A DNA stretch of 64,000 nt from Myoxocephalus aenaeus (GCA_038501785.1 JBAMJR010000072.1:338001-402000), one strand, 5' to 3'; numbered from the stretch's first letter, positions 46,631 to 58,424 are shown. Translations and numbers: made by a program. The notes: generated from the letters alone by a model not told the origin.

Positions 46631-47445
46631 GTATGTATGTATATACCAGACAAATAAAAAAATAATAAAGAAATATTAACACATAAACAATAATACATAA
46701 ACTAAACTAAACAAACATGGAGAGTCAGTATCAGTAATGTCAGCATGTGTGGATGTGTGAACATTTTGGAAACAAACATTGTTATGTTCACTTCGGTTTT
46801 GCTCTAATAGTGCTTAGAAAATGTGCTCGCAGTAATCAGTAAATTAAAAAGAAGTAAAACGCTCACTTCCTGTTGAATGTTACTTCAAACTGATGTTCAT
46901 TTTATATTTCGATGCGGCCGTTTACCGCCGGCCCTTTAATGATGCAATGGTGCAGCGTGGGGACGCACAGTACTTTGAAATAACTCAAGTAAATAATTGA
47001 TCCGAGTTAATACAGTAAATATAATTAATTATTCCGCTGCAGGCCGTAAGTGCATGTTGTTGCATAATGCAGCGGGATGGTGAAAAGGGGAGGCCGGCGT
47101 ACTAAACAGTGCTCCTCCATCTTGATGTGACTGTGATTAACAGACATACTGAGTGTTGGCATGTGTCGGTGTCTCTGCGACTGCCAGCACACGCTGCAGG
47201 TTCAGAATATGACTTCACCCAGATCGTTGTAAATAGGATATGGCACTCCGCCTAATGAATAGACTACGTGTACCGTTATGTTCAACATCAAAATGAATAT
47301 TGGCGTGTGTTTAGACGTAGCCGAGGATATGAAAAGGACACACACACACTAGCTCTATTCCTCCTTTTACTGCTTTACCTTCTATTCCCTCCATCCTTCT
47401 CTTTGCTCTTAATGGGAAGCATCTATCACAATGAAGCCTGTGTCT

Positions 47446-47482
<37 letters not shown>

Positions 47483-47671
47483 CTTAAAATAGCTCCCTAA
47501 AGGTACAGCGCACAGTGTACCGTATGCACTGTATGTGTCGCCCTACCATTACCTCTGTGTGATGTCTGCTGCAGCATATTTCCTGTTTGTCAGCTGTGCA
47601 TTGTGCGTCATGAGCGATAAGCTACGAGGCCACTTCATTCACAATGGAGCCTCACTCTCTCCGTCAATCAG

Positions 47672-47704
<33 letters not shown>

Positions 47705-47884
47705 GTATGCACAAGAGGCCAGCAGTAACGATAGCGATAGGGTATATTGTGATAAATTGGGTGACTTTGTCCGTTGTTGGCCATGTAGACTTGCTGCCCG
47801 TTCCCTTGGTGGGAAACTTCACAGGTCGAGAGCCATGTGGACACAATCCCTCAATCGTAGATATGTTCCAAATTAGGAAGTCGG
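46631..47884. other. Unassigned, with two CA arrays
   Basis: CA arrays at about 47453-47477 and 47671-47697. No gene or transposon end recognised. Confidence 0.4.
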
Positions 47885-48975
47885 CGTCCCTCTAAATGTT
47901 TCGGGAGATACGCTGATTTACTTTCTTTTAAAGAGTTGGACGAGATCAATATGTGCGTTCGGTATGAGGCTGTAGCCAGCAGCTGGTTAGCTTAGCTTCT
48001 GAATAAAAAAGACTGAACACATGGGAAACGGCTAGCCAGGCTCTTTCTGGGCTCTACAGCAGTGACATGGTCTTCCACCATGTTTCGCTTCATTGAATTT
48101 GGGTTGATAATGGCAATGATATATGCCACTATTTACTTAAAACTAAACTATTTAAACGTCTTCACAGGAAACTACTTAGTTAGGTTTAGACGACAAAACT
48201 AACTATTGAGGTTTCGTTTGGGTTGAAATAACTACGTGAGTGCCGTTACTAAAGTACCCAAGTTACAAAACATAAATCCACGTTGACATCTCGCTTCACC
48301 CTCTCGCTCACGCTGTGTGGACTTTTCTCTAGCTAACGATGGAAAATTATTTCGCGGGATATATAATCACGGTGCAATACTTTTTGTAAGTCTGGGGTTT
48401 TCTCATTTCCTGATTTGATTCCACCTTAATTCCTCACTTTGCGTCTAAGGCCCGCCCCCCGAGGGGATGCGAGCGGAGGAGGCGAGGAAGAGATGAGAGG
48501 AGAGAGGAGTCGAGGCAACAAGCATTTAACAAATGAGACATCCTCGCCTCTGCCCGTCAATTAAATATGAGGTGTGACACGGCTGATCAGCTGTCCATTG
48601 TTTAGTTGTATCGCTGTATTTTATATCTCTGTCACATGAGCATAACGGTAACATGAGAACTCATATATATATTTATTATTAATTAAATTCACAACGTGGC
48701 TTAATGTGACAAGTATATTCAAATGTCATGCATTTTTTATGTCGGGCAAATGTCATTAAGGAATCACGCTGATCATCTGATCATCATAAACAAATACAAT
48801 TCATGAATACCAAAAGGAATTGTTACATTTGCAGATTTCCGTGGAACAAAAAGGGACTCAGTCGGATTAGTGAAAGTGGCTTTTCTTGACTTCTAACAGA
48901 GCCTGGCTAGCTGTTTCTGGTCTTTATGCTAAGCTAAGCTAATCGTTTGCAGGCTGTAGTATATTACTAAAAGGA
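47885..48975. repeat. MITE-like repeat, inverted AGCTTAGC cores
   Basis: The left side has GGGAGATACGCTGATTTACT, AGAGTTGGACGAG and GCAGCTGGTTAGCTTAGC, a very common fish MITE end. The right side carries the inverted equivalents CTAGCTGTTTCTGG and ATGCTAAGCTAAGCTAATCG near 48925-48945. The roughly 900-bp interior is non-coding. Outer ends are approximate. A shorter relative lies at 10910-11375. Confidence 0.5.
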
Positions 48976-49110
48976 CGGATATGAGGCATCATCATTTGCA
49001 CAAATATACAAACCAGAACAACCATAGATAAAAAAGAACCACGCTCTGCCATGAATGAACCATTCGTAGTAGGATACGTGTGTGTGTGTGCGTGCACCTC
49101 AGTGTCAGTA

Positions 49111-49185
49111 ATTAAGTGTGGCTTCAGCTCCAGGGGTCATAGACCCCTGGGCAAAGCCCACTTCTTGTTCTCCTGCGGGCTTATT
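49111..49185. repeat. Flanking palindromic module, copy 1
   Basis: AAGTGTGGCTTCAGCTCCAG followed by GGGTCATAGACCCCTGGGC. CCAGGGGTC-ATA-GACCCCTGG (49130-49150) is a perfect hairpin. The module recurs at 49717-49788, on the other side of most minisatellite units. Confidence 0.85.
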
Positions 49186-49193
49186 ATTATTAT

Positions 49194-49841
49194 TAGTTGG
49201 AATGCTTCAGCAATGAAGCATTCCAACTATTGTTATTCGATTCTTTATTAAACTTATTAGTTGGAATGCTTCAGCAATGAAGCATTCCAAGTATTGTTCT
49301 TCGAATCTTTATTAAACTTATTAGTTGGAATGCTTCAGCAATGAAGCATTCCAAGTATTGTTCTTCGAATCTTTATTAGTTGAAATGCTTCAGCAATGAA
49401 GCATTCCAACTATTGTTATTCGATTCTTTATTAAACTTATTAGTTGGAATGCTTCAGCAATGAAGCATTCCAAGTATTGTTCTTCAAATCTTTATTAGTT
49501 GGAATGCTTCAGCAGTCCAACTATTGTTATCCTCTTCTTTATTAGTTGGAATGCTTCAGCAGTCCAACTATTGTTATCCTCTTCTTTATTAGTTGGAATG
49601 CTTCAGCAGTCCAACTATTGTTATCCTCTTCTTTATTCAACTTATTCTTCTTCATCATCTTATTAGTTGGAATGCTTCAGCAGTCCAACTATTGTTATCC
49701 TCTTCTTTATTCAACTTATTAAGTGTGGCTTCAGCTCCAGGGGTCATAGACCCCTGGGCAAAGCCCACTTCATGTTCTCCTGCGGGCTTATTAGTTGGAA
49801 TGCTTCAGCAGTCCAACTATTGTTATCCTCTTCTTTATTCA
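49194..49841 (+). repeat. Minisatellite of ten palindromic units in two length classes
   Basis: Units begin TTAGTTGGAATGCTTCAGCA. The first five are long (about 54-64 bp) and contain TTGGAATGCTT and AAGCATTCCAA as 11-bp hairpin arms. The last five are short because AATGAAGCATTC is missing, leaving an AGTTGGA/TCCAACT stem. A second copy of the 49111 module separates units nine and ten. The unit junctions all carry TTATTAGTTG. Confidence 0.85.
49717..49788. repeat. Flanking palindromic module, copy 2
   Basis: Near-identical to 49111-49185, in the same orientation, including the CCAGGGGTC/GACCCCTGG hairpin. Confidence 0.85.
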
Positions 49842-49842
<1 letters not shown>

Positions 49843-49872
<30 letters not shown>

Positions 49873-49912
49873 CTTCTTCTTCTTCTTCTTCTTCTTCTTC
49901 TTCTTCTTCTTC
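49843..49912. repeat. (TTC)n microsatellite
   Basis: About 70 bp of TTC/CTT trinucleotide repeat directly abutting the last minisatellite unit. Confidence 0.95.
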
Positions 49913-51458
49913 TATTTCTTCCGTACGTATTTTGAATATCTTCTCCTCCTTCATATATTAAGCTATAGAAACCATTCAAATATTAAAATATTCAGCTCAT
50001 TAAGGAGACGATGGCAATGACCTTTCATATTTCTGACTTTTCAAATTTTTAAATTATTAAGCTTTTTATGAAAATACAAATGAATGGCAGCAGATGGGGG
50101 AAATCTTCAAATCCTCTTCAACTTCAAACGCTTACAGGTTCTGCATACGTTCAGCTAAATACACCATTTAAACTTTCAAATGTTGACAAAACCTTCAGCT
50201 ATTATTCTGCAATTTCATATTTTTGATATTTTTTCAAATATTCAAATTATTAAGCTTTTTTTGAAAAAAATAATGAATGAAGAAAGTCTTCAAAGCCGCT
50301 TAAACTTCTTCAACTTCAAAAGCTAAAGGGTTCGCCATGCTTTCAGGTAGAGACACCATTTCACCTTTAAGATGTTGACAAAACCTTCAGCTGTTACCGT
50401 ATGACTCAGCTTTTTGATATCTGTAATAGTCTCTTAACTGTCAGCGTTTTTGTTTTATGTTTTTTCCCAACCTTTTCAGAGTTTACAATGGGTGTGTATT
50501 GCGTAGGTTAGAGTGGCGATGTCATCGCTAGAGTGAGAATGATTTTTTTACTAACTCCTGTATTTTTATTTGTATTTTGCCATTCACTCCACAATATTTA
50601 CTTTTGAGGCATAATTTATACATGAAGAAAAAAAAACAGTCAAGTCTCTGCTCAGTGACAGTGACACAGGTGTTTCAAGTTAGCTAATCAAGACTGGTAC
50701 CATAGCAACCATTGACACGCGCCACACAGACGCAGGAGGAACTGTCAGTTGGTCAGCTGACATCCTGACTGTGTGTGTGTCTAAGTGCGCGCATGTGTGT
50801 GCGCGCGTGTGTAATTACGGTCACGTGAACATAGAGGAGAGACAGAGAAGTGAATTTGATTCCTAGCAAGAAATTAGCTTTGTGTTAAAGTTAACTGACT
50901 GTGTGTCTATGTGCGCGTGAACGTCCGCGCGGTTGCGCGTGAACGTCCGCGCGTTTTAATACGGCCATGTGCGCGCGTGTGCGCGCGCATATGTATGTCA
51001 CTTTGAATCAGGTTTAACAGCTCCACTGACGCTCACATTCACATTATTAAGTCCAGAAAAATAATCAAGTGTACCATTGCGATCGGCTGCTCGTTTCCTC
51101 TCTGGTGAATGTACTCTATTAGAGATTTGAGCATGTTTTTGCCTCTAAATCTGGGGTTTAACAGATGGTTTGGTAGAAAATCTGCACACACATATGACTT
51201 GGAGATATTCAGTCAAAGGCATTGTAACGCCTCCTGTCTGTCTACCTGTCTGTCTTTCTGTCTTCCCTTTCAAAATAAAAGCCCCACGAATTAACTGTAT
51301 CTTAACATAAAGCTCAAATGAGAATTATTGTATTAAATAGAAAATAAATACACAATTGTACACAATATTTTTTCATGTAATCACGTGATATGTTGCAGCA
51401 AAGTGCTGTCCCATTCATATTGACACCATCAAGTCCTCACAGCTAATGTTGGCATATA

Positions 51459-53035
51459 CACCGCGTTCCACATTATTAGGCAAATTGTATTTAAGGGTCA
51501 TAAACATGAATTTTTTGTTTTTTCAATGAAACTCATGGATGGTATTGTGTCTCAGGGCTATTTGGATGATTGAAATCATCCAAATAGTAATAATAATAAT
51601 TTGTTTGCCAGGTGAGCCCAATCAAAGGAAAACTACTTAAGAAGGATGTTCCACATTATTAAGCAAGCTACATGTTTCAGGCAAAATGGGGAAGAAAAAG
51701 GATCTCTCTGCTGCTGAAAAGCGGCAAATAGTGCAATACCTTGGTCAAGGTATCACAACATTGGATATTTCCAAAAGAATTGCGCGTGATCATCGGACGG
51801 TGAAGAAATTTGTCACCGATTCACAGCACAAGCGGGTTCGTTCAGATAAAGGCAAAATAAGGAAGATTTCTGCCAAACAAATGCGTAGGGTTAAGAGAGC
51901 AGCCACTAAAATGCCATTGAATAGCAGCAAACAGGTGTTTGAAGCCGCTCGTGCCTCTGGAGTCTCGCGAACTTCAAGATGTAGAATGCTCAAGAGGTTT
52001 GCAAGTGTCCTTAAACCTGTTATTCGGCCACCCCTAAACCAAGCTCACAAGCAAAAAAGGTTGCAGTGGGCTCAGGACTACATGAAGACTAACTTTCAAA
52101 CTGTTTTGTTTACGGATGAGTGCCGTGCAACCCTTGATGGTCCTGATGGATGGAGTAGTGGATGGTTGGTGAATGGCCACCATGTCCCAACAAGGCTGAG
52201 ACGTCAACAAGGAGGTGGCGGAGTCATGTTTTGGGCCGGAATCATGGGGAGAGAGCTGGTAGGCCCCTTCAGGGTCCCTGACGGTGTGAAAATGACCTCG
52301 GCAAAGTATGTAGAGTTTCTGACTGACCACTTTCTTCTGTGGTACAAAAAGAAGAACCATGCCTTCCGTAGCAAAATCATATTCATGATGACAATGCACC
52401 ATGTCATGCTGCAAAGAATACCTCTGGGGCATTGGCTGCTGTGGGCATAAAAGGAGAGAAACTCATGGTGTGGCCCCCATCTTCCCCTGACCTTAACCCT
52501 ATTGAGAACCTTTGGAGCATCATCAAGCAAAAGATCTATGTGGGTGGAAGGCAGTTCACATCCAAGCAGGTGCTCTGGGAGGCTATTATGGCATCCTGCA
52601 AAGACATTAAAGCAGAAACTATCAAAGAACTCACAAGTTCAATGGAGGCAAGAATTGTGAAGTTGATATCAAAGAAGGGGTCCTATGTTAACATGTAACT
52701 TGACCTGTTAAGATGTTTTTGATTCAAACTTTTCTTGATTTCAGTAAATATGACCTCCTAATGCTGCAAATTCAACAAATGACAATTTTTTGTTCTTTAC
52801 AACCTATAAAATATCTTGAAACTCTGAAATTCTGAAATTCTGCATAATAATTTGGAACACTGCATTTTGAGTTTTTTATTTTTGAAAAAAATACTGTTAT
52901 CATTAGGAGGTTTGTTCAATAGAATTTGACTTATACTCTAACAGTTGATGACTTGAAAATGATACTGACTGACTGCATTACTATTTAGGAAAATCTGAGC
53001 AAAGTGTAATTTGCATAATAATGTGGAACGCGGTG
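51459..53035 (+). mobile_element. Tc1/mariner element with IR/DR ends, 1577 bp
   Basis: The outer ends are CACCGCGTTCCACATTATTA (from 51459) and its inverted counterpart ending CGGTG at 53035, flanked by TA at 51457-51458 and 53036-53037. Inner repeats of the same binding-site type lie at 51648-51666 (GTTCCACATTATTAAGCAA) and 52841-52858 (TGCATAATAATTTGGAAC), about 183 and 170 bp inside the outer ones. Two sites per end is the IR/DR layout of Sleeping Beauty-type elements. A 13-bp hairpin (51558-51587) lies between the left sites. Both ends and the full transposase length are preserved, suggesting a fairly recent insertion. Confidence 0.85.
51686..52698 (+). pseudogene. Tc1 transposase (DD37E spacing), one frameshift
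   Basis: The first 232 or so codons include the N-terminal helix-turn-helix (SAAEKRQIVQYLGQG, DISKRIARDHRTVKKFV, residues 8-43), a second helical DNA-binding part (SSKQVFEAARASGVSRTSRC, 80-100), the first catalytic Asp in VLFTDECRATLDG (about residue 144) and GGGGVMFWAGI (176-186). Near 52383 one base appears lost. The next frame, starting at the HDDNAPCHA motif, carries the second Asp (52390-52392), then VWPPSSPDLNPIENLW with the Glu at 52504-52506, and runs to the stop at 52696-52698. Exactly 37 residues separate Asp and Glu, whereas typical Tc1 elements have 34. DD37E is reported for the vertebrate TRT/Traveler group and for some insect elements. Total length would be about 338 residues, normal for Tc1. 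Confidence 0.85.
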
Positions 53036-53123
53036 TATGTACCTCAATAACCTCAATAACACATCTCACTACCGGTAATGTATATATATTGGGACGTCTT
53101 ACGGCAGTAGTAGCCACACTTTC

Positions 53124-53147
53124 AAAATTTCTTGCGAAATTTTCTAG
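53124..53147 (+). repeat. Helitron-like terminal hairpin plus CTAG
   Basis: AAAATTTC-TTGC-GAAATTTT (53124-53143) is a perfect 8-bp stem, followed at once by CTAG and then T. Helitrons end in CTRR after a short hairpin and insert before T. The stem lies closer to the end than usual, so the call is tentative. Confidence 0.4.
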
Positions 53148-53148
53148 T

Positions 53149-54508
53149 TATAATCTATAAACCCACGAGAGATGTGCTCTGATAAGGGGGCGAGGGCCTA
53201 TGATAGAAAGTTACTGCCATGTTGCTCAATCACCATTAAATCAGCTTTTCAGTCACTGAAGAGGCAGCACAACCTTTGACGAGCTGCCTGTACAGTATGT
53301 TTCACTCGGATTACCGTTGCGAGACAGGGGCATTTGTGCTGCATTCATGTAGTTTGGGAACAATCGCAAACAAAAAAAGAGTTCCCTGCTGGGAAAATGT
53401 AGGGAACACCCAAACCAAGTCAGAACAACAACGTAAAAAACAACAGCTTCCGTGTGGTTTAAGCAGTAAACGTTGTCTTTGTAGCGTTCATGTTGTTTCC
53501 GCGTTACGGATTGAAGCTCATGAACACGAGGACGACTTCCCAACTGCACATGAATGCACCACCGTATGCTCTCTCAAAGAGTCGGTCTATGGTTTCACAT
53601 ATTTAATCTAAAATGGTTCCAGAGTCGATGTTCAGCGCAGACCTGCAGGTTTTTTGTCCGTGCTTGCGGCCTTCCCAAAACTGGGGGCCGACGTCAACTT
53701 CTGCTGCAGCTGTCTGAGATTGAGTGCTGTGAGTTGTTTTTTTGGCAGGCCGTAGATTCTTGCAAAAATCCTCTTCAGTAAAATGACAAAATAAGTGGCG
53801 ACGTTTCACGATGGTCAGTTTTATTCTATCAACACGGACAGCGGGTCGAACAGATGAGACTTCTGTCACCCTGTTGGCATGACTGCCTTCACACACGGTT
53901 ACTTTGTCACTATAATACATACATAATATACAGTTGAAATTGTCTTCCCATTTTAAACAAAACAAATTGTTGTGATTTCGAAGGGTTTCGTCAACATTTA
54001 CAGATGATTCTGTGTGCCACAGAATCATCAACCCTTTGACTCTCCGCCTACCAACATATTTAACATACAAGGACTGACGACTAAATAAACAGAACAAAAT
54101 ACTGTAAATACCTAAAGAGTAAACCATTCAACTAGATGTTAACTTATTTCATATCAAAAACCTTTATAATTACGTAATTAACGTCATCTGAAGATATTCA
54201 TTTTAGGAAAGTAAGTTAATTTGCTTACTGTGTCTTTCAGCATCTGTGTCTGTCTCCTTGGAAATGACTGACACAGATGCTGTGCTCAATTCAGGACCCG
54301 TGTCGAACATTTTATCTGTGCTATCTGTTCAATTTCATAATATTAACACTTTAAACTGGGGGTCGGGGAGGCATGGGAGGTTGGAAGAGCTTCCATCGCA
54401 GGGCTGATGTGACCGGGCTGCTGGTGACGGGGATAAGTGGACTGACTCTGTGCGCCCCTATGTGTGCGTGGGCTGTTTCCTGCTGACGGAGTTTTAATAA
54501 ACATACTT
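53149..54508. other. Unassigned, with two small perfect hairpins
   Basis: Hairpins: 54003-54014/54018-54029 (GATGATTCTGTG, 3-nt loop) and 54238-54250/54270-54282 (CAGCATCTGTGTC, 19-nt loop). No gene recognised; the 174-codon minus frame 53603-54127 has no motif I know. Confidence 0.45.
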
Positions 54509-54703
54509 GGCTGTAGCTCAGGGGGATGAGTGGTCGTCCTGCAACCACAAGGTAGCGGGTTCAATCCCCAGTCCCCCCCATAGCTCACATGTCAAAGTGT
54601 CCCTGAGCAAGACACTGAACCCCTAGCTGCTCCCCGTGCCCCACAGGGCAGCCCACTGCTCCCCAACTGGGATGGGCAGAGAAGGATTAATAAAGGACAC
54701 TTC
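54509..54703 (+). repeat. V-SINE
   Basis: The head GGCTGTAGCTCAGGGGGATG (A box) and GGTTCAATCCC (B box, 54558-54568) form a tRNA-like RNA polymerase III promoter. The central part ATGTCAAAGTGTCCCTGAGC followed by AAGACACTGAACCCCTAGCT is the strongly conserved domain that defines V-SINEs of fishes. The tail ends near ATTAATAAAGGAC. The anticodon-arm region is degenerate, so it is not a tRNA gene. Confidence 0.85.
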
Positions 54704-56075
54704 ACAGACCTGTTCCAGAAGCTGTAATATGTAATTAAACCACCCAGCTCGACTGTTTTCGTTGCTATTTTATTTTTATTTTTTTACAATTTTGGAGTAA
54801 ACAAAACCGCACAAGCACCCACAATACCACTAATCTCTGTTGAACGTCGGGGTGGATGTTTGTGGTTAGATGGTAATATCATGATGAAGATATTTATCAT
54901 GCCTCTGCATTGGAGGCGGTTGGGGGGGCAGTAATTATCTTAAATTATACATCATTATCCTGGCAAGGTAATCGGCAGTGCGCTCGGGTTGGCAGCGTTG
55001 CACAGAGGCGGGGACCCGGAGGTTAGAGCAGCGACATAGCCCTTTAAGCCCTCACCCTAAACACTAATCCTATTTATTGTTTGAGTTGTGTTTAGAGGTT
55101 GTAGATGAGGATTATATATTATTGTAGCCCTGATCTTTATGTTTAATTTGATACCTAACATGTTAACCATGTGTTTTTCTTGATTTGTACCTTGTGACCT
55201 GATATAAAAGGTCCCCATTTGGGGCTCAACGAGTTTAAGATGGAGGGGAGAGGATGCCCAGCTTTTGTTTGGGCATGTTCAGTTTTTTCATACTCATCAC
55301 ACACGTCAAACTAGTCGTCTGGTCTCCTCAAACGGGTTAAGAAAATACTCCATCACCAAGTGGCAGCTTTGAGCCGTCAGGTTTCATACGATGTGAATGC
55401 AGCTTTACGTTTTTTGTCATGTATCGAGGGAAAAAAAAAGCTTTAAAGTTCCTGTAGACGTACAACAATTTAGAGCATCTCCAGCTTTCGAGGCAAAGAG
55501 ATAAACAGAGGTGGTTTCTTCTTGGTGATTTTCTTGGGGAGCCGGAACTTTGAGAGGTCGAAGGCTGAGTGAGAGTTCAAAGACAAAGATAATTGTTTTT
55601 CTCTGGATTATTACCTTGATTATTGCATTTTGGAACCATGAATACATTCATGTGTGTTTTTTTTTCTTTGTCTTTTGTTCCCATTTCTCTGGAAAACCCA
55701 AATGACGACCTCTTTCTACACGATTATATTCCAACCACCACAGGTTAATAAATCCACGACAAGAACGTTGACATAAAAAAGAAAAAGATGTGCTCATGAA
55801 TGCACAAAGTACCTCCGCTAATTACCTTAGCTAACGACCTTATTAGCTTTGCTGATTATGTTTAATATATCACAGTGATTATGACAAGACATGAAGCTGC
55901 TCAAGTGCCCGTTCATTCATGTTTTACTGACACATGTCCTGGTCAGTGATGCAGTCCCGTTGTATGAACCGATTAGTATTTTTTTCCCAAATATTGAGAG
56001 GATTTTTCCCACCAATATTAAAATGCATTATTTTGAGTGTGTGTGTGTGTGTGTGTGTTTAGGACTGGGGGTTTG
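54704..56075. other. Unassigned; possible LTR-like promoter segment
   Basis: At 55198-55235 GACCTGATATAAAAGGTCCC and GGGGCTCAACG look like a TATA/R boundary of an LTR, but I could not place ends. A GT run at 56038-56058 precedes the next L2 copy. No gene recognised. Confidence 0.4.
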
Positions 56076-57376
56076 ACATCCTGTCACAAAGCGATGCAGA
56101 AACATTGATCCACGCATTTGTTACTTCAAGACTGGATTACTGTAACTCCGTATTATCAGGCTGCTCCGGAAAGTCCCTTGGGTCTCTCCAGCTGATCCAG
56201 AATGCTGCAGCTCGTGTACTAACAAGGACTCGGAAGAGAGATCACATTACTCCTGTATTAGCTGCTCTCCACTGGCTTCCTGTAAGATCGAGAATCATAT
56301 TTATTCCTCCTCCTCACCTATAAAGCCTTAGCTGGTGATGCACCATCATATCTTAAAGAGCTCATAGTGCCATATTACCCCACCAGAGCGTTACGCTCAC
56401 TGAATGCAGGGTTACTTGTGGTTCCCAGAGTCTTAAAAAGTAGGTTGGGGGCTAGAGCTTTCAGTTATCGGGCTCCTCTTCTGTGGAATCAGCTTCCACT
56501 TTCAGTCCGGGGGGCAGACACAGTCACCTCATTTAAGAGTAGACTTAAGACTTTCCTCTTTGATAGCGCTTATACTTAGGACTGTTTCAGGCTTATAGTT
56601 AGGGCTGGCTCAGGTTTGCCCTGGTCCAGCCCCTAGATATGCTGCTATAGGCCTAGACTGCTGGGGGACATATTAGGATACACTGAGCTCCTCTTCTCTT
56701 CCTCTTTCGCTCCTCTTCTCTTCCTCTTTCACTCCTCCTCTCCTCTTCTTTCTCTCCATCTGGATAAACTATTGTCTCTTCAATGCACATTACTAACTCT
56801 ACTTTCTTTTTCCATGGATTCATGGCTGCCTGGAACCGGTCCTGCCCCGGGTCCTGCCCCGGGTCCTGCCGCCCCCCCACCCACCCCTCCTGCCATGGAT
56901 CCATGGCTGCCTGGAACCGGTCCTGCCTGCTGCCATGGCCCTGCTGATGGAACCGGCCTGGAACCGGTCCTACCTGCTGCCATGGCCCTTCTGATGCCCC
57001 CCTCCTCTCTACCGCCTTCTGCTTCATGGATTATCAGGATCATGGACCATGCCTAATACTCATTATATGAATAATTTCTGTCATATTCATTGAATGTGCT
57101 GTAACTACGCTATTCATTCTGGCCACATGACATCTATTGCTTCTGTCCATCCGGGGAGAGGGATCCTCCTCTGTTGCTCTCCCTCAGGTTTCTTCCCTTT
57201 TTTTTCCCTGTGAAAGGGTTTTTACTATCTTTCTAGGGGAGTTTTTCCTGATCCGATGTGAGGTCCCGGGACAGGGATGTTATGTGTACAGATTGTAAAG
57301 CCCTCCGAGGCAAACTTGTATTTGTGATGTTGGGCTATATAAAATAAACTGAATTGAATTGAATTGAATTGAATTG
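56076..57376 (+). mobile_element. L2 retrotransposon, 5'-truncated 3' copy
   Basis: Sequence from ACATCCTGTCACAAAGCG to a (TGAAT)n tail at 57347-57376 matches, in opposite orientation, the 3' part of the element at 59124-62740. It contains the C-terminal coding end, a GC-rich variable 3' region with repeated GGAACCGGTCCTGCC units (56830-56990) and the conserved tail GTGATGTTGGGCTATATAAA. 5' truncation with a complete tail is the normal result of target-primed reverse transcription. Confidence 0.85.
56105..56579 (+). pseudogene. L2 ORF2 C-terminal remnant
   Basis: The frame ALIHAFVTSRLDYCNSVLSG-type region starts near 56105 and reads NAAARVLTRTRKRDHITPVL and AALHWLPVRSRI. A frameshift near 56297 precedes the second frame (56367-56579) with PYYPTRALRSLNAG, FSYRAPLLWNQLPLSVRG and FKSRLKTFLFDSAYT before the stop. 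Everything before the thumb of the reverse transcriptase is missing, and the 3' end of the frame matches the other L2 copy closely. Confidence 0.85.
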
Positions 57377-58387
57377 TGCGATGTATGATAGGTTTTACCT
57401 TAACAATTTTTTTATATGAAAACAATTATTGTCCTAATTGAAATCCTCCAAATAGTTTTTACCCTCATTCACCTGTAGTGTTTGGCAAAGTGGATGAAAT
57501 GTTACAGTACATAGGCTGTTTTTTTTTCAAGATGACTTTTTTTCCTAACACTGTGAGCCAGAAATCTCCACATCAGGAGCACTTTTTTGGAGGGGTTTGT
57601 TCAGATATCATTCACCGTAAAATTATGGAACATTTGATTCACAAACAAGGTGAAAACTTTTTTTTTTATCACTGTAGTCAGTATGTTGTGATATATGGAG
57701 TGATAAAAAGATAAAACCTTCTAATGTTTCAAGAAATTAATACATTTTGATACTGCTTCATCCAATGTTCAGATTTCTATTCAGGAAATGGATGCAAATT
57801 AGTAGAAATTTGTTATGAAAGAAAGATATGGATACATTTTCCAAAAAATGTTAACATAGAAAATGATTAGCATGCAGAAATTGATCAACTCAGGAAGTCA
57901 TGCATCAATTCCTTTTTTCTTAATTTTTTTACCCTATTCACCCGGGGTGTCTCCCCCATCAAGCCAGCATGGACACTGACAAATGAGACCAAGTCTTGCA
58001 TGTTCCCTTCCAGGTAGGTGTCCATCAACCAGTTGATCCCTCGGTTGACTTTAATTGGCCTGTCGAGCTGAAGCTGTAGGCCTTAATTATGAGTGACATT
58101 GACTGAGAGGGAGAGTGTGCAAGGTAGGAAGTGAAAAGTAAAAGGCGACACGGAATTAAAATAAAAAAGGAGAAAAAAAAAGAAAATGGCCCTTGGGAGA
58201 AGGTGGGGTTGGAGAAGAAAAAGGAAGATGATAGAGCGAAAGAAGAGGAGAGGTGGAAAGACAGGAAGGACAAGACCATAGACAGTTGGGCCGGACCAGA
58301 GAGAGAGAGAGAGGTTGGCAACCAGCCATGTCATCGCCCTGACACTCAAACATTCACTTGAGATGGAGACTTCTTTTGGATGCAAAA

Positions 58388-58424
<37 letters not shown>

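Larger units (their letters stand above)
49111..53147 (+). mobile_element. Composite repeat with Helitron-like 3' end (tentative)
   Basis: The stretch contains a palindromic minisatellite array (49194-49841), a TTC array, AT-rich sequence with recurring TTCAAATTxxTAAATTATTA strings (49960-50410), CACGCGCC/GTGCGCGC-rich sequence (50700-51000) and, after a Tc1 insertion, a terminal hairpin plus CTAG followed by T at 53148. A minisatellite centre with a 3' hairpin is the architecture described for non-autonomous Helentron/Helitron elements. No Rep/helicase coding remains and the 5' end was not located, so the unity of the block is inference. Confidence 0.35.

Noticed and set aside
49194..49841. 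CRISPR-like array
   Set aside because: Units are contiguous or separated by related sequence rather than unique spacers, vary in length, and the setting is a vertebrate genome.
53603..54127. 174-codon minus-strand frame
   Set aside because: No recognisable domain; it crosses a perfect hairpin and lacks a supporting start or splice context.
54509..54585. tRNA gene
   Set aside because: A and B boxes are present but the anticodon arm is degenerate, and the V-SINE central domain follows directly.
56653..57056. Pro/Gly-rich and Gln/Arg-rich frames at 56653-57056 and 59426-59799
   Set aside because: They lie in the GC-rich tandem 3' region of the two L2 copies, appear in both orientations, and follow the end of ORF2.
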